Assembly (NCBI RefSeq): GCF_900114615.1
Contig: NZ_FOTS01000030.1
Location: 1-63,372, forward strand
Origin: Pelosinus propionicus DSM 13327
GTDB lineage: Bacteria > Bacillota > Negativicutes > DSM-13327
Reading direction: 5' to 3'
Length of the DNA: 63,372 bases
Position 1 is the first letter of the stretch, and each line of letters begins with the position of its first letter. The notes under the pieces are model-generated. The model did not search any database, was not told the origin of the DNA, and saw nothing but the letters and a program-made list of their open reading frames with translations. Shown here one piece after another: positions 8,239 through 18,303 of the stretch. Position numbers and translations under genes: made by a program.

Positions 8239-8787
8239 ATGAAAGAGAAAAAACATTGCAAATCGAAGCGCCATTATAAGAAAATTGCTGCTGCGATTGG
8301 CAGTGCTGCTGTTGTCGCGGCTTCCATTATTCCTGGCATAGCGGCAATTCTCCCATTTTCCGGAACCGCGCCAGAGGCATCACCTGTTACGCAAGAAGCT
8401 TTACCTCAGCAAGCCGACCAGCTTGCACAAGCTCAACCGTCAGAAGAAGCTGGGGCAAAACAGGTTTTAAACATTACAGCGACTGCATATGCTCCAGGAC
8501 CTCATGATAACGATCAGTGGGGGAATAAGACTCATATGGGGACACAAGTCAGACCAGGAGTAATTGCGGTAGATCCCAAAATAATCCCCCTTGGTTCTCG
8601 GGTTATGATAAAGTATCCTGATGGAACAAAAGAGTATGCGGTAGCAGAGGATACGGGCGGAGCAATTAAAGGGCACCGTATTGACATTGCAAAATGGACT
8701 GTGAAAGAAGCCTATCGATTTGGCATTAAACCAGTGAAAGTATATGTGTTGCAGACTCCATCGCAAAACAGTAGAAATCAGGCATAA
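8239..8787 (+). CDS. Secreted 3D-domain cell-wall protein
   Basis: A 182-residue protein with a Lys-rich N-terminus, a hydrophobic segment near residues 18-40, a Pro/Gln/Ala-rich linker, and a C-terminal 3D domain from about residue 76. The domain has TATAYAPGP, then the three aspartates that name it, in IAVDPKIIPLGS, AVAEDTGGAIKGH and RIDIAK. This is the lytic-transglycosylase fold seen in YocH, YabE and Sps1-like proteins; it remodels peptidoglycan. There is no LysM or G5 domain. AGGAGGGG precedes the ATG. Its neighbour at 8968 is also a wall enzyme. Confidence 0.85.
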   Translation: MKEKKHCKSKRHYKKIAAAIGSAAVVAASIIPGIAAILPFSGTAPEASPVTQEALPQQADQLAQAQPSEEAGAKQVLNITATAYAPGPHDNDQWGNKTHMGTQVRPGVIAVDPKIIPLGSRVMIKYPDGTKEYAVAEDTGGAIKGHRIDIAKWTVKEAYRFGIKPVKVYVLQTPSQNSRNQA

Positions 8788-8831
8788 TTCCAAGCCTTTC
8801 TTGCTGCACAGCAGAATAATGGGCCTATAGT

Positions 8832-8870
8832 AACCTTAGTCATACATTTGGCTAAGGTTGTATTTTTTTA
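8832..8870 (+). terminator. Intrinsic terminator after the 3D-domain gene
   Basis: AACCTTAG (8832-8839) and CTAAGGTT (8852-8859) form a stem followed by gtattttttt. Confidence 0.7.
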
Positions 8871-8967
8871 GAAATAAGACATTGTCACCTTGTTTTGCAA
8901 TCTTACATAGAATAGAAAAGAGAGAGCTAGGGATGGGATTTGAAAATCAGAAAGGAGGGCTCTTTTT

Positions 8968-9891
8968 ATGATGATACCAAGTGAGTTACAACTGTTTTTC
9001 TGGGTTTTAGGATCTCTTCTGGCGGCCAATATATCGATGATGGCATTCTTTGTGCTATTTGCGAAGTTATCCGAAAGCAAACTAAAAGGAGTGATCCGAA
9101 GGATCATTTTGGAGCTGGATGCGCTTGCAGATAATATAGAAAACAGTGAAAAACGAAATCGAGCTATACAGCGAATAAATGAAACATTGGGATGGAAAAG
9201 ATTTGTGATTCCATCAATACTCATTGGCTGGGTTACTGACATGGAAGTTGCTGATATTCGTAAAATGCAGCAAGACATCGATGCATCCAGTCGAGCAGAC
9301 ACAAGACAAGTAACACTGACAGAGCTGAAGCAACTGGCCTTACAAAGTAAAAAAAATCTTTGGTCAGCAGCTGACGGCATAAATCGGGATGTAAAACTAT
9401 ATCTGCACTGGTCAGCAGGATATTATGGTCAATTCTTTGATGAGTATCATATTAATATTGATCAGGATGGCAGTATCCACGTTACCACGAATGATTTCTC
9501 ACAAATAAAATCTCATACCTATAAAAGAAATACAGCATCCATTGGTATTTGTTTAGCTTGCGGTTACGGTGCCACGCCAGATAATCTTGGCAGTGAACCG
9601 CCGACAGCATTGCAAATCGAATCCATGAGTCAAGTGATCGCTGTGCTGTGTAAGGCATTGGATTTGACAATCGATATTTATCGTGTGATGACTCATGCAG
9701 AAGCAGCGAACAATCTTGATGGCCTTAATCCAGGCTATGAAAGTAATGGTTATCCTGATGGCAAATATGGGCCTGGTTTTAGTTGGGAGCGATGGGATTT
9801 GTGGTATATACCTGGTGTTGCAAAAGGAGAAGGCGGCAACGTTTTACGTGGAAAAGCAATTTGGTATCAATATAATGGAGTAGGCTTATAA
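8968..9891 (+). CDS. Membrane-anchored N-acetylmuramoyl-L-alanine amidase (Amidase_2 / AmpD-like)
   Basis: A 307-residue protein with one N-terminal membrane segment (residues about 8-30), a charged helical linker and an Amidase_2 domain from about 140. Likely zinc ligands are His147 in YLHWSAG, His243 in MTHAEAA and Asp277 in ERWDLW; NTASIGICLACGYG is the central strand. The enzyme would cut the bond between muramic acid and the first peptide residue. The N-terminus recalls phage holin-type helices, so a prophage-derived origin is possible. AAAGGAGGG lies before the ATG. A 170-codon frame on the opposite strand is judged a shadow. Confidence 0.78.
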   Translation: MMIPSELQLFFWVLGSLLAANISMMAFFVLFAKLSESKLKGVIRRIILELDALADNIENSEKRNRAIQRINETLGWKRFVIPSILIGWVTDMEVADIRKMQQDIDASSRADTRQVTLTELKQLALQSKKNLWSAADGINRDVKLYLHWSAGYYGQFFDEYHINIDQDGSIHVTTNDFSQIKSHTYKRNTASIGICLACGYGATPDNLGSEPPTALQIESMSQVIAVLCKALDLTIDIYRVMTHAEAANNLDGLNPGYESNGYPDGKYGPGFSWERWDLWYIPGVAKGEGGNVLRGKAIWYQYNGVGL

Positions 9892-10031
9892 AAGCCTACT
9901 CTCAGTTATGTAGGTGCTTTTGAGCAGACAAAAAGTTAATAGTAGGTCAAATCTGTTTTCTTCGTGTATTTTATAAAATTTATGAAAAATGAAAATAGTG
10001 AGCAGGAATCTAAACCAGGTGCAACGAAAGA

Positions 10032-10070
10032 AGAACAATTAGTTTGTTTATTCGATAAACTAATTGTTCT
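10032..10070. promoter_or_regulatory. xylO-type operator upstream of xylR
   Basis: A 39-base palindrome with 14-bp perfect arms (AGAACAATTAGTTT / AAACTAATTGTTCT). Its core, beginning TTAGTTTGTTT at 10039 and ending AAACTAA at 10063, closely matches the known XylR operator of Bacillus as I remember it. It lies 29 bases before the regulator's ATG, suggesting autoregulation. Confidence 0.75.
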
Positions 10071-10098
10071 AAATATAGAAACATGATAGAGGATAAAT

Positions 10099-11268
10099 AT
10101 GAAAACAGCTGATCAAGTGTTAGTAAAACAAATTAATAAAATGATTGTCTTGAATACCATTTATAAAAAAAGACCCATATCTAGAGCCGAAATCGCCAAA
10201 GTTACCGGGCTTAATAAGTCAACAGTATCTGCATTAGTGGATGAACTGCTTACGGAAGAGCTGGTTTTAGAAATGGGAGCAGGTGAATCACAAGGCGGGC
10301 GAAGGCCCGTTAATCTCTCTATTAATAAAGAGGTTGGCAATATTATTGGTATCGATTTAGGAGTCAATTACATCTTAAGCATTATGACAAACTTTGCAGG
10401 AGAAATTATTTGGGAAAAGCGCATTGATTTACAGCATGCCCATAACTCACCAGGGCAAAGAATTGCCGATTTGCAAACCTTAATAGAAGAAATGATAGTG
10501 AGTGCATCTCAGACGGTTCGGGGTATTATTGGCATTGGAATTGGCGTTCCGGGTATTGTAAATTATGAGCAGGGACTCATTTTATCGGCACCTAATTTAG
10601 GGTGGGAAAATATTGAACTTAGGTCAATGATTGAGCAGAAATTTGGTATCCCGGTATTTATTGATAATGAAGCAAATGCGGGTGCCATTGGGGAAAAATG
10701 GTTTGGCGCAGGAAAAAGAGCAGATGAGTTCTTATACATTAGTGCAGGCACGGGAATTGGAGCAGGAATTATTATTAATAATGAACTTTATCGAGGGTCA
10801 AAGGGACTGTCAGGTGAAATTGGGCATATGACAGTCTCTCTCGACGGGATACCTTGCTCTTGCGGTAATGCAGGCTGCTTAGAAGAATATGCGTCGGAAA
10901 AAGCCTTATTTCGCTATATGAAAGAGTATGCATGTGTGGAAGAATTGACAATTTTTAATATTATCGATAATGCGATTGCAGGGGACGAGGTGTCTCGGAA
11001 GGCATTTGAGTACGTAGGTAAATGCCTTGGTATTGGCGTGGCAAATCTGATAAATGCTTTCAATCCTCAACTTGTCATCATTGGAAATAGCCTGCCTTTA
11101 GTCGGTGATATTTTGATGAATGAATTGAGGAGAGAGGCTGAGAAACGCTGTTTTGCTTCTAAATATTTTTCGGTGAAAATCCTGCCTTCTCAGCTTAATA
11201 TGCATGCTTGCGCAATGGGGGCAGCTGCATTGGTCATTTCCAGACTCTATGCGTCACCGGTTTCGTGA
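10099..11268 (+). CDS. xylR: ROK-family transcriptional regulator, xylose repressor
   Basis: A 389-residue protein: a MarR-like winged helix near residues 15-75 (RPISRAEIAKVTGLNKSTVS), followed by a ROK sugar-binding domain. GIGIGVPGIVN and DNEANAGAIGEKWFGAG are ROK blocks, and CSCGNAGCLEEYAS is the zinc-binding motif. In Firmicutes such proteins repress xyl genes until xylose binds. The identification is supported by three xylO-like sites around the gene and by the xylBA-FGH genes downstream, all on the same strand. The function is inferred from these, not tested. Confidence 0.88.
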   Translation: MKTADQVLVKQINKMIVLNTIYKKRPISRAEIAKVTGLNKSTVSALVDELLTEELVLEMGAGESQGGRRPVNLSINKEVGNIIGIDLGVNYILSIMTNFAGEIIWEKRIDLQHAHNSPGQRIADLQTLIEEMIVSASQTVRGIIGIGIGVPGIVNYEQGLILSAPNLGWENIELRSMIEQKFGIPVFIDNEANAGAIGEKWFGAGKRADEFLYISAGTGIGAGIIINNELYRGSKGLSGEIGHMTVSLDGIPCSCGNAGCLEEYASEKALFRYMKEYACVEELTIFNIIDNAIAGDEVSRKAFEYVGKCLGIGVANLINAFNPQLVIIGNSLPLVGDILMNELRREAEKRCFASKYFSVKILPSQLNMHACAMGAAALVISRLYASPVS

Positions 11269-11283
11269 ATATACTTTTGGCAG

Positions 11284-11316
11284 CTGCTAACTAAAATATT
11301 TAATTTTAGTTAGCAG
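11284..11316. terminator. Palindromic hairpin after xylR
   Basis: CTGCTAACTAAAAT (11284-11297) pairs perfectly with ATTTTAGTTAGCAG (11303-11316). It lies 15 bases past the xylR stop, with no long T-run after it. It may end xylR transcription, or be a structure that limits read-through toward xylB. Confidence 0.55.
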
Positions 11317-11338
11317 GAATATGCATGTAAATATCGAA

Positions 11339-11363
11339 TTAGTTTATCTGACCAACAAACAAT
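11339..11363. promoter_or_regulatory. xylO-type operator, upstream site of the xylB promoter region
   Basis: The site starts TTAGTTTATCTGACC and ends AACAAACAAT, matching the half-sites of the 10032 palindrome. A GATAAT -10-like box follows at 11367-11372. XylR binding here would block the promoter of the xyl structural genes. Confidence 0.65.
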
Positions 11364-11422
11364 AAAGATAATAGTGTGAATGTAAGAGAGGTGATACCAT
11401 TTCGCTATATTTTTTTACTTGG

Positions 11423-11447
11423 TTAGTTTATCCAAGCAACCAACTTA
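11423..11447. promoter_or_regulatory. xylO-type operator, downstream site
   Basis: TTAGTTTATCCAAGC followed by AACCAACTTA repeats the same pattern exactly 84 bases (about eight helical turns) after the first site. Two in-phase sites would suit cooperative or looping repression. Confidence 0.6.
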
Positions 11448-11498
11448 TGTAGAAGTAAGGAAAAAGTTGTCGAATGATCAAAGGGGGGATAAGGCGGA

Positions 11499-12989
11499 AT
11501 GAGCTTTTTAGGAGTTGATTTAGGCACATCTTCTGTAAAACTGCTATTACTAAATAAAGCGGGAAGTGTATTACGAACAGTATCAAAAGAGTATCCTGTC
11601 TATTATCCTAAGGTCGGTTGGGCGGAACAAAGTCCTATGGATTGGTGGAATGCTGTCCGTGAGGGAATCCAAGAAATTTTGACTGAGCCTCAAAACATAC
11701 TAAGTAAAGTGGAGGGCATTGGCTTAAGTGGGCAGATGCATGGCTTGGTTCTGCTTGATAAAGACAATCATGTGCTGATGCCGGCCTTATTATGGTGTGA
11801 CCAACGTACTCAGAAAGAGTGTGAAGAACTCAGTGAAAGATTAGGGGATAAATTGTCGGAATATACAGGTAATAAGGCGTTGACGGGATTTACTGCCCCT
11901 AAAGTTTTATGGGTCAGAAAGAATCGCCCAGAGATTTATGAGCAGATCGAGCACGTTTTATTGCCTAAAGACTACATACGCTGGAAATTGACAGGAGAAT
12001 ATGCAACCGATACATCTGACGCATCAGGAACCTTGTTTTTTGATGTGGCTCATCGCTGTTGGTCATCAGAAATGCTGGATATTTTGGGGTTATCAGAGGA
12101 AAATTTGCCTACATGCTATGAATCTTATGAAATCACGGGCAGCGTAACAGAGCAAGCTGCACAGGAAACCGGACTTCATAGTGGCACTATCGTTGTCGGT
12201 GGCGGTGGTGATCAGGCGAGTGGTGCGGTAGGTACAGGTGTGGTAACGGCTGGTACGGTGTCGGTGGCATTAGGCACCTCGGGCGTGGTCTTTGCCTGTC
12301 AGGAGAATTATTCTGTTGACAGCGAAAATCATCTGCACTCTTTTTGTCATGCCAATGGAAAATGGCATGTCATGGGAGTCATGCTATCTGCTGCTTCTTG
12401 CTTAAAATGGTGGGTAGAAGAGGTTTGCCAATTCGATGATGCTGGTTATGCTGTGTTGCTGCAAGAAGCAGCAACCGTTCCAGCTGGGAGTGAAGGATTG
12501 CTTTTTTTGCCATATCTGATGGGAGAACGCACTCCGTATAGTAATCCAAATGCTAGAGGGACTTTTATCGGGCTGAGTATGACTCATGGTCGAGGTCATA
12601 TGACTCGAGCTATTTTGGAAGGTGTTGGTTTTGGCCTGCGTGATTCCTTGGAGATTATTCGCGAACAGCATATTCCTATTTATGAGGTTCGTTTGAGCGG
12701 AGGTGGAGCCAAAAGTGTTTTATGGCGTCAAATACTGGCTGATATTTTGGCACTGCCCATTCATGTGGTAAATTCGGCAGAAGGACCTGCCTTCGGCGCT
12801 GCCATATTGGCTGCAGTGGGGGTTGGGGCATTTTCCGATATGGAGGAGGCGTGCAGTGTGATGATTAAAGCCATGGAACAAACAGAGCCAATTGCAGCTA
12901 ATTTAGAAAAATATAATTCTTTATATGGGGTTTACCGTCAATTGTATAGTGCCCTTCAAGATTCCTTCGAAAAACTCAGTGTAATCTAA
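11499..12989 (+). CDS. xylB: Xylulokinase
   Basis: A 496-residue FGGY-family kinase that phosphorylates D-xylulose to xylulose 5-phosphate. The N-terminal phosphate-binding block [15 protein letters not shown], the substrate block [15 protein letters not shown] and the C-terminal [19 protein letters not shown] are all typical of XylB. Length is normal. An AAAGGGGGG ribosome site precedes the ATG at 11499. It is the first structural gene after the two xylO sites, and xylA follows 44 bases later. Confidence 0.93.
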   Translation: MSFLGVDLGTSSVKLLLLNKAGSVLRTVSKEYPVYYPKVGWAEQSPMDWWNAVREGIQEILTEPQNILSKVEGIGLSGQMHGLVLLDKDNHVLMPALLWCDQRTQKECEELSERLGDKLSEYTGNKALTGFTAPKVLWVRKNRPEIYEQIEHVLLPKDYIRWKLTGEYATDTSDASGTLFFDVAHRCWSSEMLDILGLSEENLPTCYESYEITGSVTEQAAQETGLHSGTIVVGGGGDQASGAVGTGVVTAGTVSVALGTSGVVFACQENYSVDSENHLHSFCHANGKWHVMGVMLSAASCLKWWVEEVCQFDDAGYAVLLQEAATVPAGSEGLLFLPYLMGERTPYSNPNARGTFIGLSMTHGRGHMTRAILEGVGFGLRDSLEIIREQHIPIYEVRLSGGGAKSVLWRQILADILALPIHVVNSAEGPAFGAAILAAVGVGAFSDMEEACSVMIKAMEQTEPIAANLEKYNSLYGVYRQLYSALQDSFEKLSVI

Positions 12990-13033
12990 GGGGGGCAGCT
13001 GCATACCTGTATATAACAATAGGAGGAGAAACG

Positions 13034-14347
13034 ATGGAGTATTTTAACGGGATAAAAAAAATTACCTATGAGGGAGCTAGATCTAAAAATCCGCTGGCTT
13101 TTAAGTATTACAATCCGCAAGAATTGGTGGCGGGCAAAACCATGGAAGAGCACTTGCGGTTTTCAGTTGCTTATTGGCATACATTTACTCATGATGGTTC
13201 CGATCCATTCGGCAGTTCCACGATGCTAAGACCTTGGGACAACTATAGAGGAATGGATAGAGCCAAGGCACGAGTGGAAGCAGCCTTTGAATTGTTTGAC
13301 AAACTGGATGTTCCTTTCTTTGCATTCCATGACCGGGATATTGCTCCGGAAGGTGCGACACTTAAGGAAACAAATGCGAATTTAGATCAGATCATTGCTA
13401 TGATAAAAGAATATTTGAAGACAAGTAAGGCCAAATTGCTCTGGAATACGGCAAATATGTTTACCCACCCCCGTTTTCTTCATGGTGCGGCTACCACTTG
13501 CAATGCAGATGTATTTGCTTACGCAGCTGCTCAGGTGAAAAAAGGGCTGGAAACGGGTAAGGAGTTGGGAGCAGAAAACTACGTATTTTGGGGCGGACGC
13601 GAAGGCTACGTAACCTTATTGAATACGGATTTAAAACTGGAACTGGATAATTTGGCGCGATTTTTCTATATGGCGGTGACATATGCCAAAGAAATCGGCT
13701 TTACCGGTCAATTCCTAATTGAACCTAAACCGAAAGAACCAACAAAACATCAATATGATTTTGATGCGCAAACGGCCATGGCATTTTTACGAAATTATAA
13801 TTTACAAGACGATTTTAAGATGAATATTGAAGCAAATCATGCTACGCTTGCCGGCCACACCTTCCAGCATGAATTAAGGATTAGCCGGATCAACGGTATG
13901 CTGGGATCCGTTGATGCTAATCAGGGAGATATGCTACTAGGCTGGGATACAGATGAATTTCCCACAGACTTGTATGAAACTACGCTGGTGATGTATGAGA
14001 TTCTGGAAAACGGGGGGTTGGGTAAGGGCGGTTTGAATTTCGATGCTAAGCCACGTAGGGAATCCTTTGAACCGGATGATCTATTTTATGCCCATATAGC
14101 CGGAATGGATACTTTCGCCAGAGGATTAAAAGTTGCTGCTAAACTAAGGGAAGATCAGATATTTGAAAATATACTTGGGGAACGATACAGCAGCTTTAAG
14201 GAGGGAATAGGTCTTGCGATTATAGAAGGCAAGGCTGATCTGCATATGCTAGAAGCCTATGCATTGCAAAATAAGCCGATCGTGAATCAATCGGGCCGTC
14301 AGGAAAAAATCAAAGGAATCTTAAATCAGTATCTATTAGAAGTGTAA
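13034..14347 (+). CDS. xylA: Xylose isomerase
   Basis: A 437-residue class II xylose isomerase converting D-xylose to D-xylulose with two divalent metals. Conserved blocks are [12 protein letters not shown] (catalytic His/Asp), [27 protein letters not shown] (metal Glu), [14 protein letters not shown] and [11 protein letters not shown]. It reads through without defects. AGGAGGAG lies in front of the ATG. The order xylB-xylA is the reverse of the order in Bacillus subtilis. Confidence 0.95.
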   Translation: MEYFNGIKKITYEGARSKNPLAFKYYNPQELVAGKTMEEHLRFSVAYWHTFTHDGSDPFGSSTMLRPWDNYRGMDRAKARVEAAFELFDKLDVPFFAFHDRDIAPEGATLKETNANLDQIIAMIKEYLKTSKAKLLWNTANMFTHPRFLHGAATTCNADVFAYAAAQVKKGLETGKELGAENYVFWGGREGYVTLLNTDLKLELDNLARFFYMAVTYAKEIGFTGQFLIEPKPKEPTKHQYDFDAQTAMAFLRNYNLQDDFKMNIEANHATLAGHTFQHELRISRINGMLGSVDANQGDMLLGWDTDEFPTDLYETTLVMYEILENGGLGKGGLNFDAKPRRESFEPDDLFYAHIAGMDTFARGLKVAAKLREDQIFENILGERYSSFKEGIGLAIIEGKADLHMLEAYALQNKPIVNQSGRQEKIKGILNQYLLEV

Positions 14348-14392
14348 TGTTCGGAGAATTGGGGAGATCTTAATAATAGGAGGGAATTGATT

Positions 14393-15472
14393 GTGTTTAA
14401 GAAAAATAGTGTAAGATTATTAATTACGGTATTGGTCTGCATTGCTTCTTTATTCATGATGGTCGGATGTACCAAGCAAGAAACGCCAGCTTCCAAAGAT
14501 TCTTCTCAGAAGAACAAGTCTGTGAAAATTGGTCTTAGTATGGATGATTTACGGCTGGAAAGATGGCAGCATGACAGAGATATGTTTGTTGCCAAAGCCA
14601 AAGAACTGGGTGCAGAAGTGGTTGTCCAGTCAGCTAATGGAGACGATCAGACCCAATTTTCACAATGCGAGAATTTAATATCTCAAGGAGTAGATATCTT
14701 AGTCATTATTCCGCACAATGGGGATGTTCTGGCGCCTATTATTGAACAGGCTCATAAGGCTGGCATTAAAGTGCTAAGTTATGACCGCCTAATTACAAAG
14801 TCTGATGTAGATTACTATATTTCTTTTGACAATGTAAAGGTCGGTGAATTGCAGGCTAAAGCGATTACTGAGCTGGTACCAAAAGGCAAATATTTTTTAA
14901 TGGGCGGTTCTCCTGTTGACAATAATGCAAAACTTTTTCGTGAGGGTCAAATGAATATTCTCAAACCATTCATCGCTAAAGGAGATATCCTGATCATTGG
15001 TGATCAGTGGGTAAAAGATTGGCTGCCGGAAGAAGCTCTTAAGATCATGGAGAATGCATTGACGGCTAACAATAATAAGATTGATGCTGTGGTGGCTTCT
15101 AATGACAGTACTGCTGGCGGTGCTGTGCAGGCTCTAGGTGCACAAAATTTAGCAGGGAAAGTGCCTATATCCGGACAGGATGCTGAATTGGCTAGCTGCC
15201 AGAGAATCGTAGAAGGAACACAGACCATGACCGTCTACAAACCTATTAAACTTCTAGCACCTTCAGCAGCGGAAATTGCGGTGAAAATTGTCAAAGGAGA
15301 TCAGATCAAAACAGATGGCGTAGTCAATAACGGCAGTAAAGATGTTCCCTCTATTCTCTTGACGCCTATAGCTGTCGATGCCAAAAATATGGCAGATACG
15401 GTTATTAAAGACGCTTATAATAAATTGGAGGATGTATACAAAAACGTTCCTAAAGACAAATGGCCTAAGTAA
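14393..15472 (+). CDS. xylF: D-xylose ABC transporter substrate-binding lipoprotein
   Basis: About 359 residues, with a lipoprotein signal ending at Cys26 (LFMMVGC) and then a sugar-binding periplasmic protein fold: VKIGLSMDDLRLERWQHDRD is the signature of XylF, with SYDRLI and ASNDSTAGGAVQAL at ligand-contact regions. I prefer GTG at 14393 because GGAGGGA lies eight bases before it; TTG at 14387 is the alternative. It follows xylA by 45 bases and precedes xylGH. The lipid anchor is expected in a cell where the protein must stay close to the inner membrane. Confidence 0.92.
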   Translation: MFKKNSVRLLITVLVCIASLFMMVGCTKQETPASKDSSQKNKSVKIGLSMDDLRLERWQHDRDMFVAKAKELGAEVVVQSANGDDQTQFSQCENLISQGVDILVIIPHNGDVLAPIIEQAHKAGIKVLSYDRLITKSDVDYYISFDNVKVGELQAKAITELVPKGKYFLMGGSPVDNNAKLFREGQMNILKPFIAKGDILIIGDQWVKDWLPEEALKIMENALTANNNKIDAVVASNDSTAGGAVQALGAQNLAGKVPISGQDAELASCQRIVEGTQTMTVYKPIKLLAPSAAEIAVKIVKGDQIKTDGVVNNGSKDVPSILLTPIAVDAKNMADTVIKDAYNKLEDVYKNVPKDKWPK

Positions 15473-15483
15473 TCACTCAAATT

Positions 15484-15508
15484 GCAGGTGGGGCTGTATC
15501 CCACCTGC
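15484..15508 (+). promoter_or_regulatory. Intercistronic hairpin between xylF and xylG
   Basis: GCAGGTGGG (15484-15492) pairs with CCCACCTGC (15500-15508). There is no T-run. Such hairpins after binding-protein genes commonly stabilise the upstream message or lower downstream expression, giving excess binding protein over ATPase and permease. Confidence 0.55.
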
Positions 15509-15533
15509 TCAATTTAAATATGAGGGGATAAAA

Positions 15534-17075
15534 ATGGACGATTTGATTTTAGAGATGAAGGGAATTATCAAAGAATTTTCGGGTGTTAGAGCGCTAAATG
15601 AGGTATCTTTTGCTGTAAAAAAGGGTGAGATACATGCTTTATGTGGTGAAAATGGTGCCGGTAAATCGACATTAATGAAAATATTGAGCGGTGTGTACCC
15701 CCACGGCTCTTATCAGGGTGATATTATTTTTGATCAGGAAAAGATGATAATTCGTAACATAGCTGATGCGGAAAGAGCCGGTATTGCAATCATTCATCAA
15801 GAATTGGCTTTATTTAAGGAACTTCCCGTATATGAAAATATTTTTATTGGTAACGAAATTAGCTCTTACGGGCGCATTCATATACCGGCAATGCTGTCAA
15901 AAACGCAAGAACTTTTAAGTGAAATGAGGCTGGATGTCAATCCTTACACACTGATAAAACAATTGGGAACAGGGCAGCAGCAATTGATTGAAATTGTCAA
16001 AGCGTTAGCGAAAAATGCTACTTTGCTTATTTTAGATGAGCCTACCGCTTCCTTATCCGAGGGAGAAGTAGAGATTCTCATGGATATTTTGGGACGCTTG
16101 AAGGTTAAGGGTGTTACTTGTATTTACATATCGCATAAATTAGATGAGGTCCTCCAGCTAGCGGATACAGTGACCGTTATTCGTGATGGACGTTCAATAG
16201 GTTCTAAAGCAGCTTCTACGCTAACGAAGGAAAAGATTGTAGAAATGATGGTAGGGCGGGAAATTACTGATTTATATCCCAAGGAGGTACACAGTACAGA
16301 GCAAGAGATTTTTGCGGTTAGAAATTATACGGTTTATGATGTAAGTGATCCAAGTAGAAAGTTAGTCGATAATGCTAATTTTTCTTTAAAACGAGGTGAA
16401 ATTTTAGGATTTGCCGGTTTGGTAGGTGCCGGCCGTACGGAACTAGTATCATCAATCTATGGTTTTTATGATGGAAAATGTGATGGTGAGGTTTATTTGG
16501 AAGGGAATCGTTTATCCATTCACCATCCTAATGATTCATTGCAGCAAGGCATTGCCATGCTGCCTGAAGATCGTAAGCGCCATGGTATCATTGAGATCAT
16601 GTCTGTTAGGGAAAATATGACACTGGCTACTATTGAGAAATATCGGTTGGCTATGGATCGTATTGATGATGGTCAGGAACTAAGCGATGTAAACGATTAT
16701 ATGGCAAAGCTAAAGATAAAAACATCCGGCCTGGATACTTGTATTAAAAACCTAAGTGGCGGTAATCAGCAAAAGGTTGTGCTGGCAAAATATTTGCTGC
16801 GTAAATTGAAAGTACTGATCTTGGATGAGCCAACCCGCGGCATTGATGTTGGTGCAAAATATGAAATTTATAACCTGATGAACCGATTGGCTGCAGATGG
16901 CATTGGTATTATTATGATCTCTTCGGATTTGCCGGAAGTCCTGGGAATATCTGATCGAATACTGGTCATGAATGAAGGGCGGATAAAAGGTGAATTTTTG
17001 AACCATGAAAATTTGGATCAGGAACAAATAATGCATTGTGCTGTAGGAGGGGTTACTGCGTGGCAGCGGAGCTGA
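15534..17075 (+). CDS. xylG: D-xylose ABC transporter ATPase (two nucleotide-binding domains)
   Basis: A 513-residue sugar-importer ATPase with two tandem ABC domains. The first has Walker A GENGAGKST and TGQQQLIEIVKAL; the second has a degenerate P-loop region GLVGAGRTE and the signature LSGGNQQKV. This pattern is normal for XylG, RbsA and MglA. The ATG at 15534 with GAGGGGATAA upstream is the start; an open frame runs further upstream into xylF but has no support. It overlaps xylH by 16 bases. Confidence 0.93.
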   Translation: MDDLILEMKGIIKEFSGVRALNEVSFAVKKGEIHALCGENGAGKSTLMKILSGVYPHGSYQGDIIFDQEKMIIRNIADAERAGIAIIHQELALFKELPVYENIFIGNEISSYGRIHIPAMLSKTQELLSEMRLDVNPYTLIKQLGTGQQQLIEIVKALAKNATLLILDEPTASLSEGEVEILMDILGRLKVKGVTCIYISHKLDEVLQLADTVTVIRDGRSIGSKAASTLTKEKIVEMMVGREITDLYPKEVHSTEQEIFAVRNYTVYDVSDPSRKLVDNANFSLKRGEILGFAGLVGAGRTELVSSIYGFYDGKCDGEVYLEGNRLSIHHPNDSLQQGIAMLPEDRKRHGIIEIMSVRENMTLATIEKYRLAMDRIDDGQELSDVNDYMAKLKIKTSGLDTCIKNLSGGNQQKVVLAKYLLRKLKVLILDEPTRGIDVGAKYEIYNLMNRLAADGIGIIMISSDLPEVLGISDRILVMNEGRIKGEFLNHENLDQEQIMHCAVGGVTAWQRS

Positions 17076-18244
17076 AGAAAAAGGCAGTTGGGATGAGCAG
17101 TGAAAAAAAAATATCCTTTACGTCCATGTTTCATTTTGACGTAAAGACATATACTATGATTTTAGCATTAGTGTCGATTTGGGTTATATTTAGCATGACG
17201 ACAAACGGAGATTTTCTAACCTCTAGAAACTTGTCTAACTTATTTCGGCAAATGTCCATTACGGGTATTTTATCTATCGGTATGGTTTTTATTATCATTG
17301 CTGGACATATTGATCTGTCCGTTGGGTCGCTTATGGGACTATTAGGAGGTATTACAGCCGTTCTTAATGTCTGGCTCAAAATGGATGGAATTTTAGCGAT
17401 TGGGATTACTCTCATCCTTGGTTTGTTAATTGGTATTTTTAATGGCTGGCTAATTGCTTACAAAAAAATACCAGCGTTTATTGTCACTCTAGGAGGCATG
17501 CTGGTATTTAGAGGTATATTAGTAGGTATGACGAAAGGAACTACCGTTGCGTCTCTTGATCCAAGTATTCGCTTTGCGGGGAATGCATATCTAGCTAATG
17601 AAATTGGATTTTTATTAGGTATAATCGCAGTTGCCGTTCTTATTTATAACGCTCTTTCCGTTCGAAAACTTCATGCTCAATACGGTTTGGCAATTCCGCC
17701 AATGTCTGCTGAAATAGTAAAAATTGTTTTTTCCGCCGTAATAATTGGTATACTTGTTACTATTCTTAACTCTTACCAAGGGTTCCCCGTGCCAGTACTC
17801 ATTCTGGCAATCATGGCTGTGGCCTTTTCTTACGTTTTGACTAAAACCGTATTTGGCCGCCGAGTGTATGCAATTGGCGGCAATGCAGAGGCGGCTAAAT
17901 TATCGGGTGTCAATGTTACGAAAATGACATTGAGTATATTTGCCATTAATGGTTTATTGGTTTCCATTGCCGGAATACTGCTTTGTTCTCGCTTGAATGC
18001 AGCTTCGGTAGCAGCTGGGCAAAATGCTGAAATGGATGCTATTGCGGCTTGTGTCATTGGGGGAGCCAGTCTAATGGGCGGTGTAGGCAGCGTCGGTGGT
18101 GCGATTGTTGGTGCGCTGGTAATGGCAAGCCTAGATAATGGCATGAGTATGTTAAATATCGAAACCTTTTGGCAGTTTATTGTGAAAGGGTCGATATTGA
18201 TACTAGCTGTTTGGGTAGATATTGCTACAAAAAATAAGCGGTAG
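17060..18244 (+). CDS. xylH: D-xylose ABC transporter permease
   Basis: About 394 residues with some ten membrane segments, of the branched-chain/ribose-type permease family. GHIDLSVGSLMGLLGGITAVL and AIGGNAEAAKLSGVNV are conserved marks of XylH. The GTG at 17060 is chosen because TAGGAGGGG lies eight bases upstream; ATG at 17093 is a less likely start. Its start overlaps the end of xylG, indicating translational coupling. It is the last gene of the xylose operon. Confidence 0.92.
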   Translation: MAAELKKKAVGMSSEKKISFTSMFHFDVKTYTMILALVSIWVIFSMTTNGDFLTSRNLSNLFRQMSITGILSIGMVFIIIAGHIDLSVGSLMGLLGGITAVLNVWLKMDGILAIGITLILGLLIGIFNGWLIAYKKIPAFIVTLGGMLVFRGILVGMTKGTTVASLDPSIRFAGNAYLANEIGFLLGIIAVAVLIYNALSVRKLHAQYGLAIPPMSAEIVKIVFSAVIIGILVTILNSYQGFPVPVLILAIMAVAFSYVLTKTVFGRRVYAIGGNAEAAKLSGVNVTKMTLSIFAINGLLVSIAGILLCSRLNAASVAAGQNAEMDAIAACVIGGASLMGGVGSVGGAIVGALVMASLDNGMSMLNIETFWQFIVKGSILILAVWVDIATKNKR

Positions 18245-18303
18245 CGTATGAAGCAAAGAATGATACGAAGTAACGTATAAATGGCAGCGGGAATGTTGAA
18301 CAA

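Noticed and set aside
8868-9380. 170-codon frame on the minus strand opposite the amidase gene
   Set aside because: No ribosome site or family likeness, and the plus-strand frame has clear amidase motifs and a strong ribosome site.
15378-15533. Upstream extension of the xylG frame
   Set aside because: It overlaps the xylF coding end and the intercistronic hairpin; the ATG at 15534 has a good ribosome site and gives the family's normal length.
17830-18303. 157-codon minus-strand frame opposite xylH
   Set aside because: It is a shadow of the permease gene with no recognisable domain.
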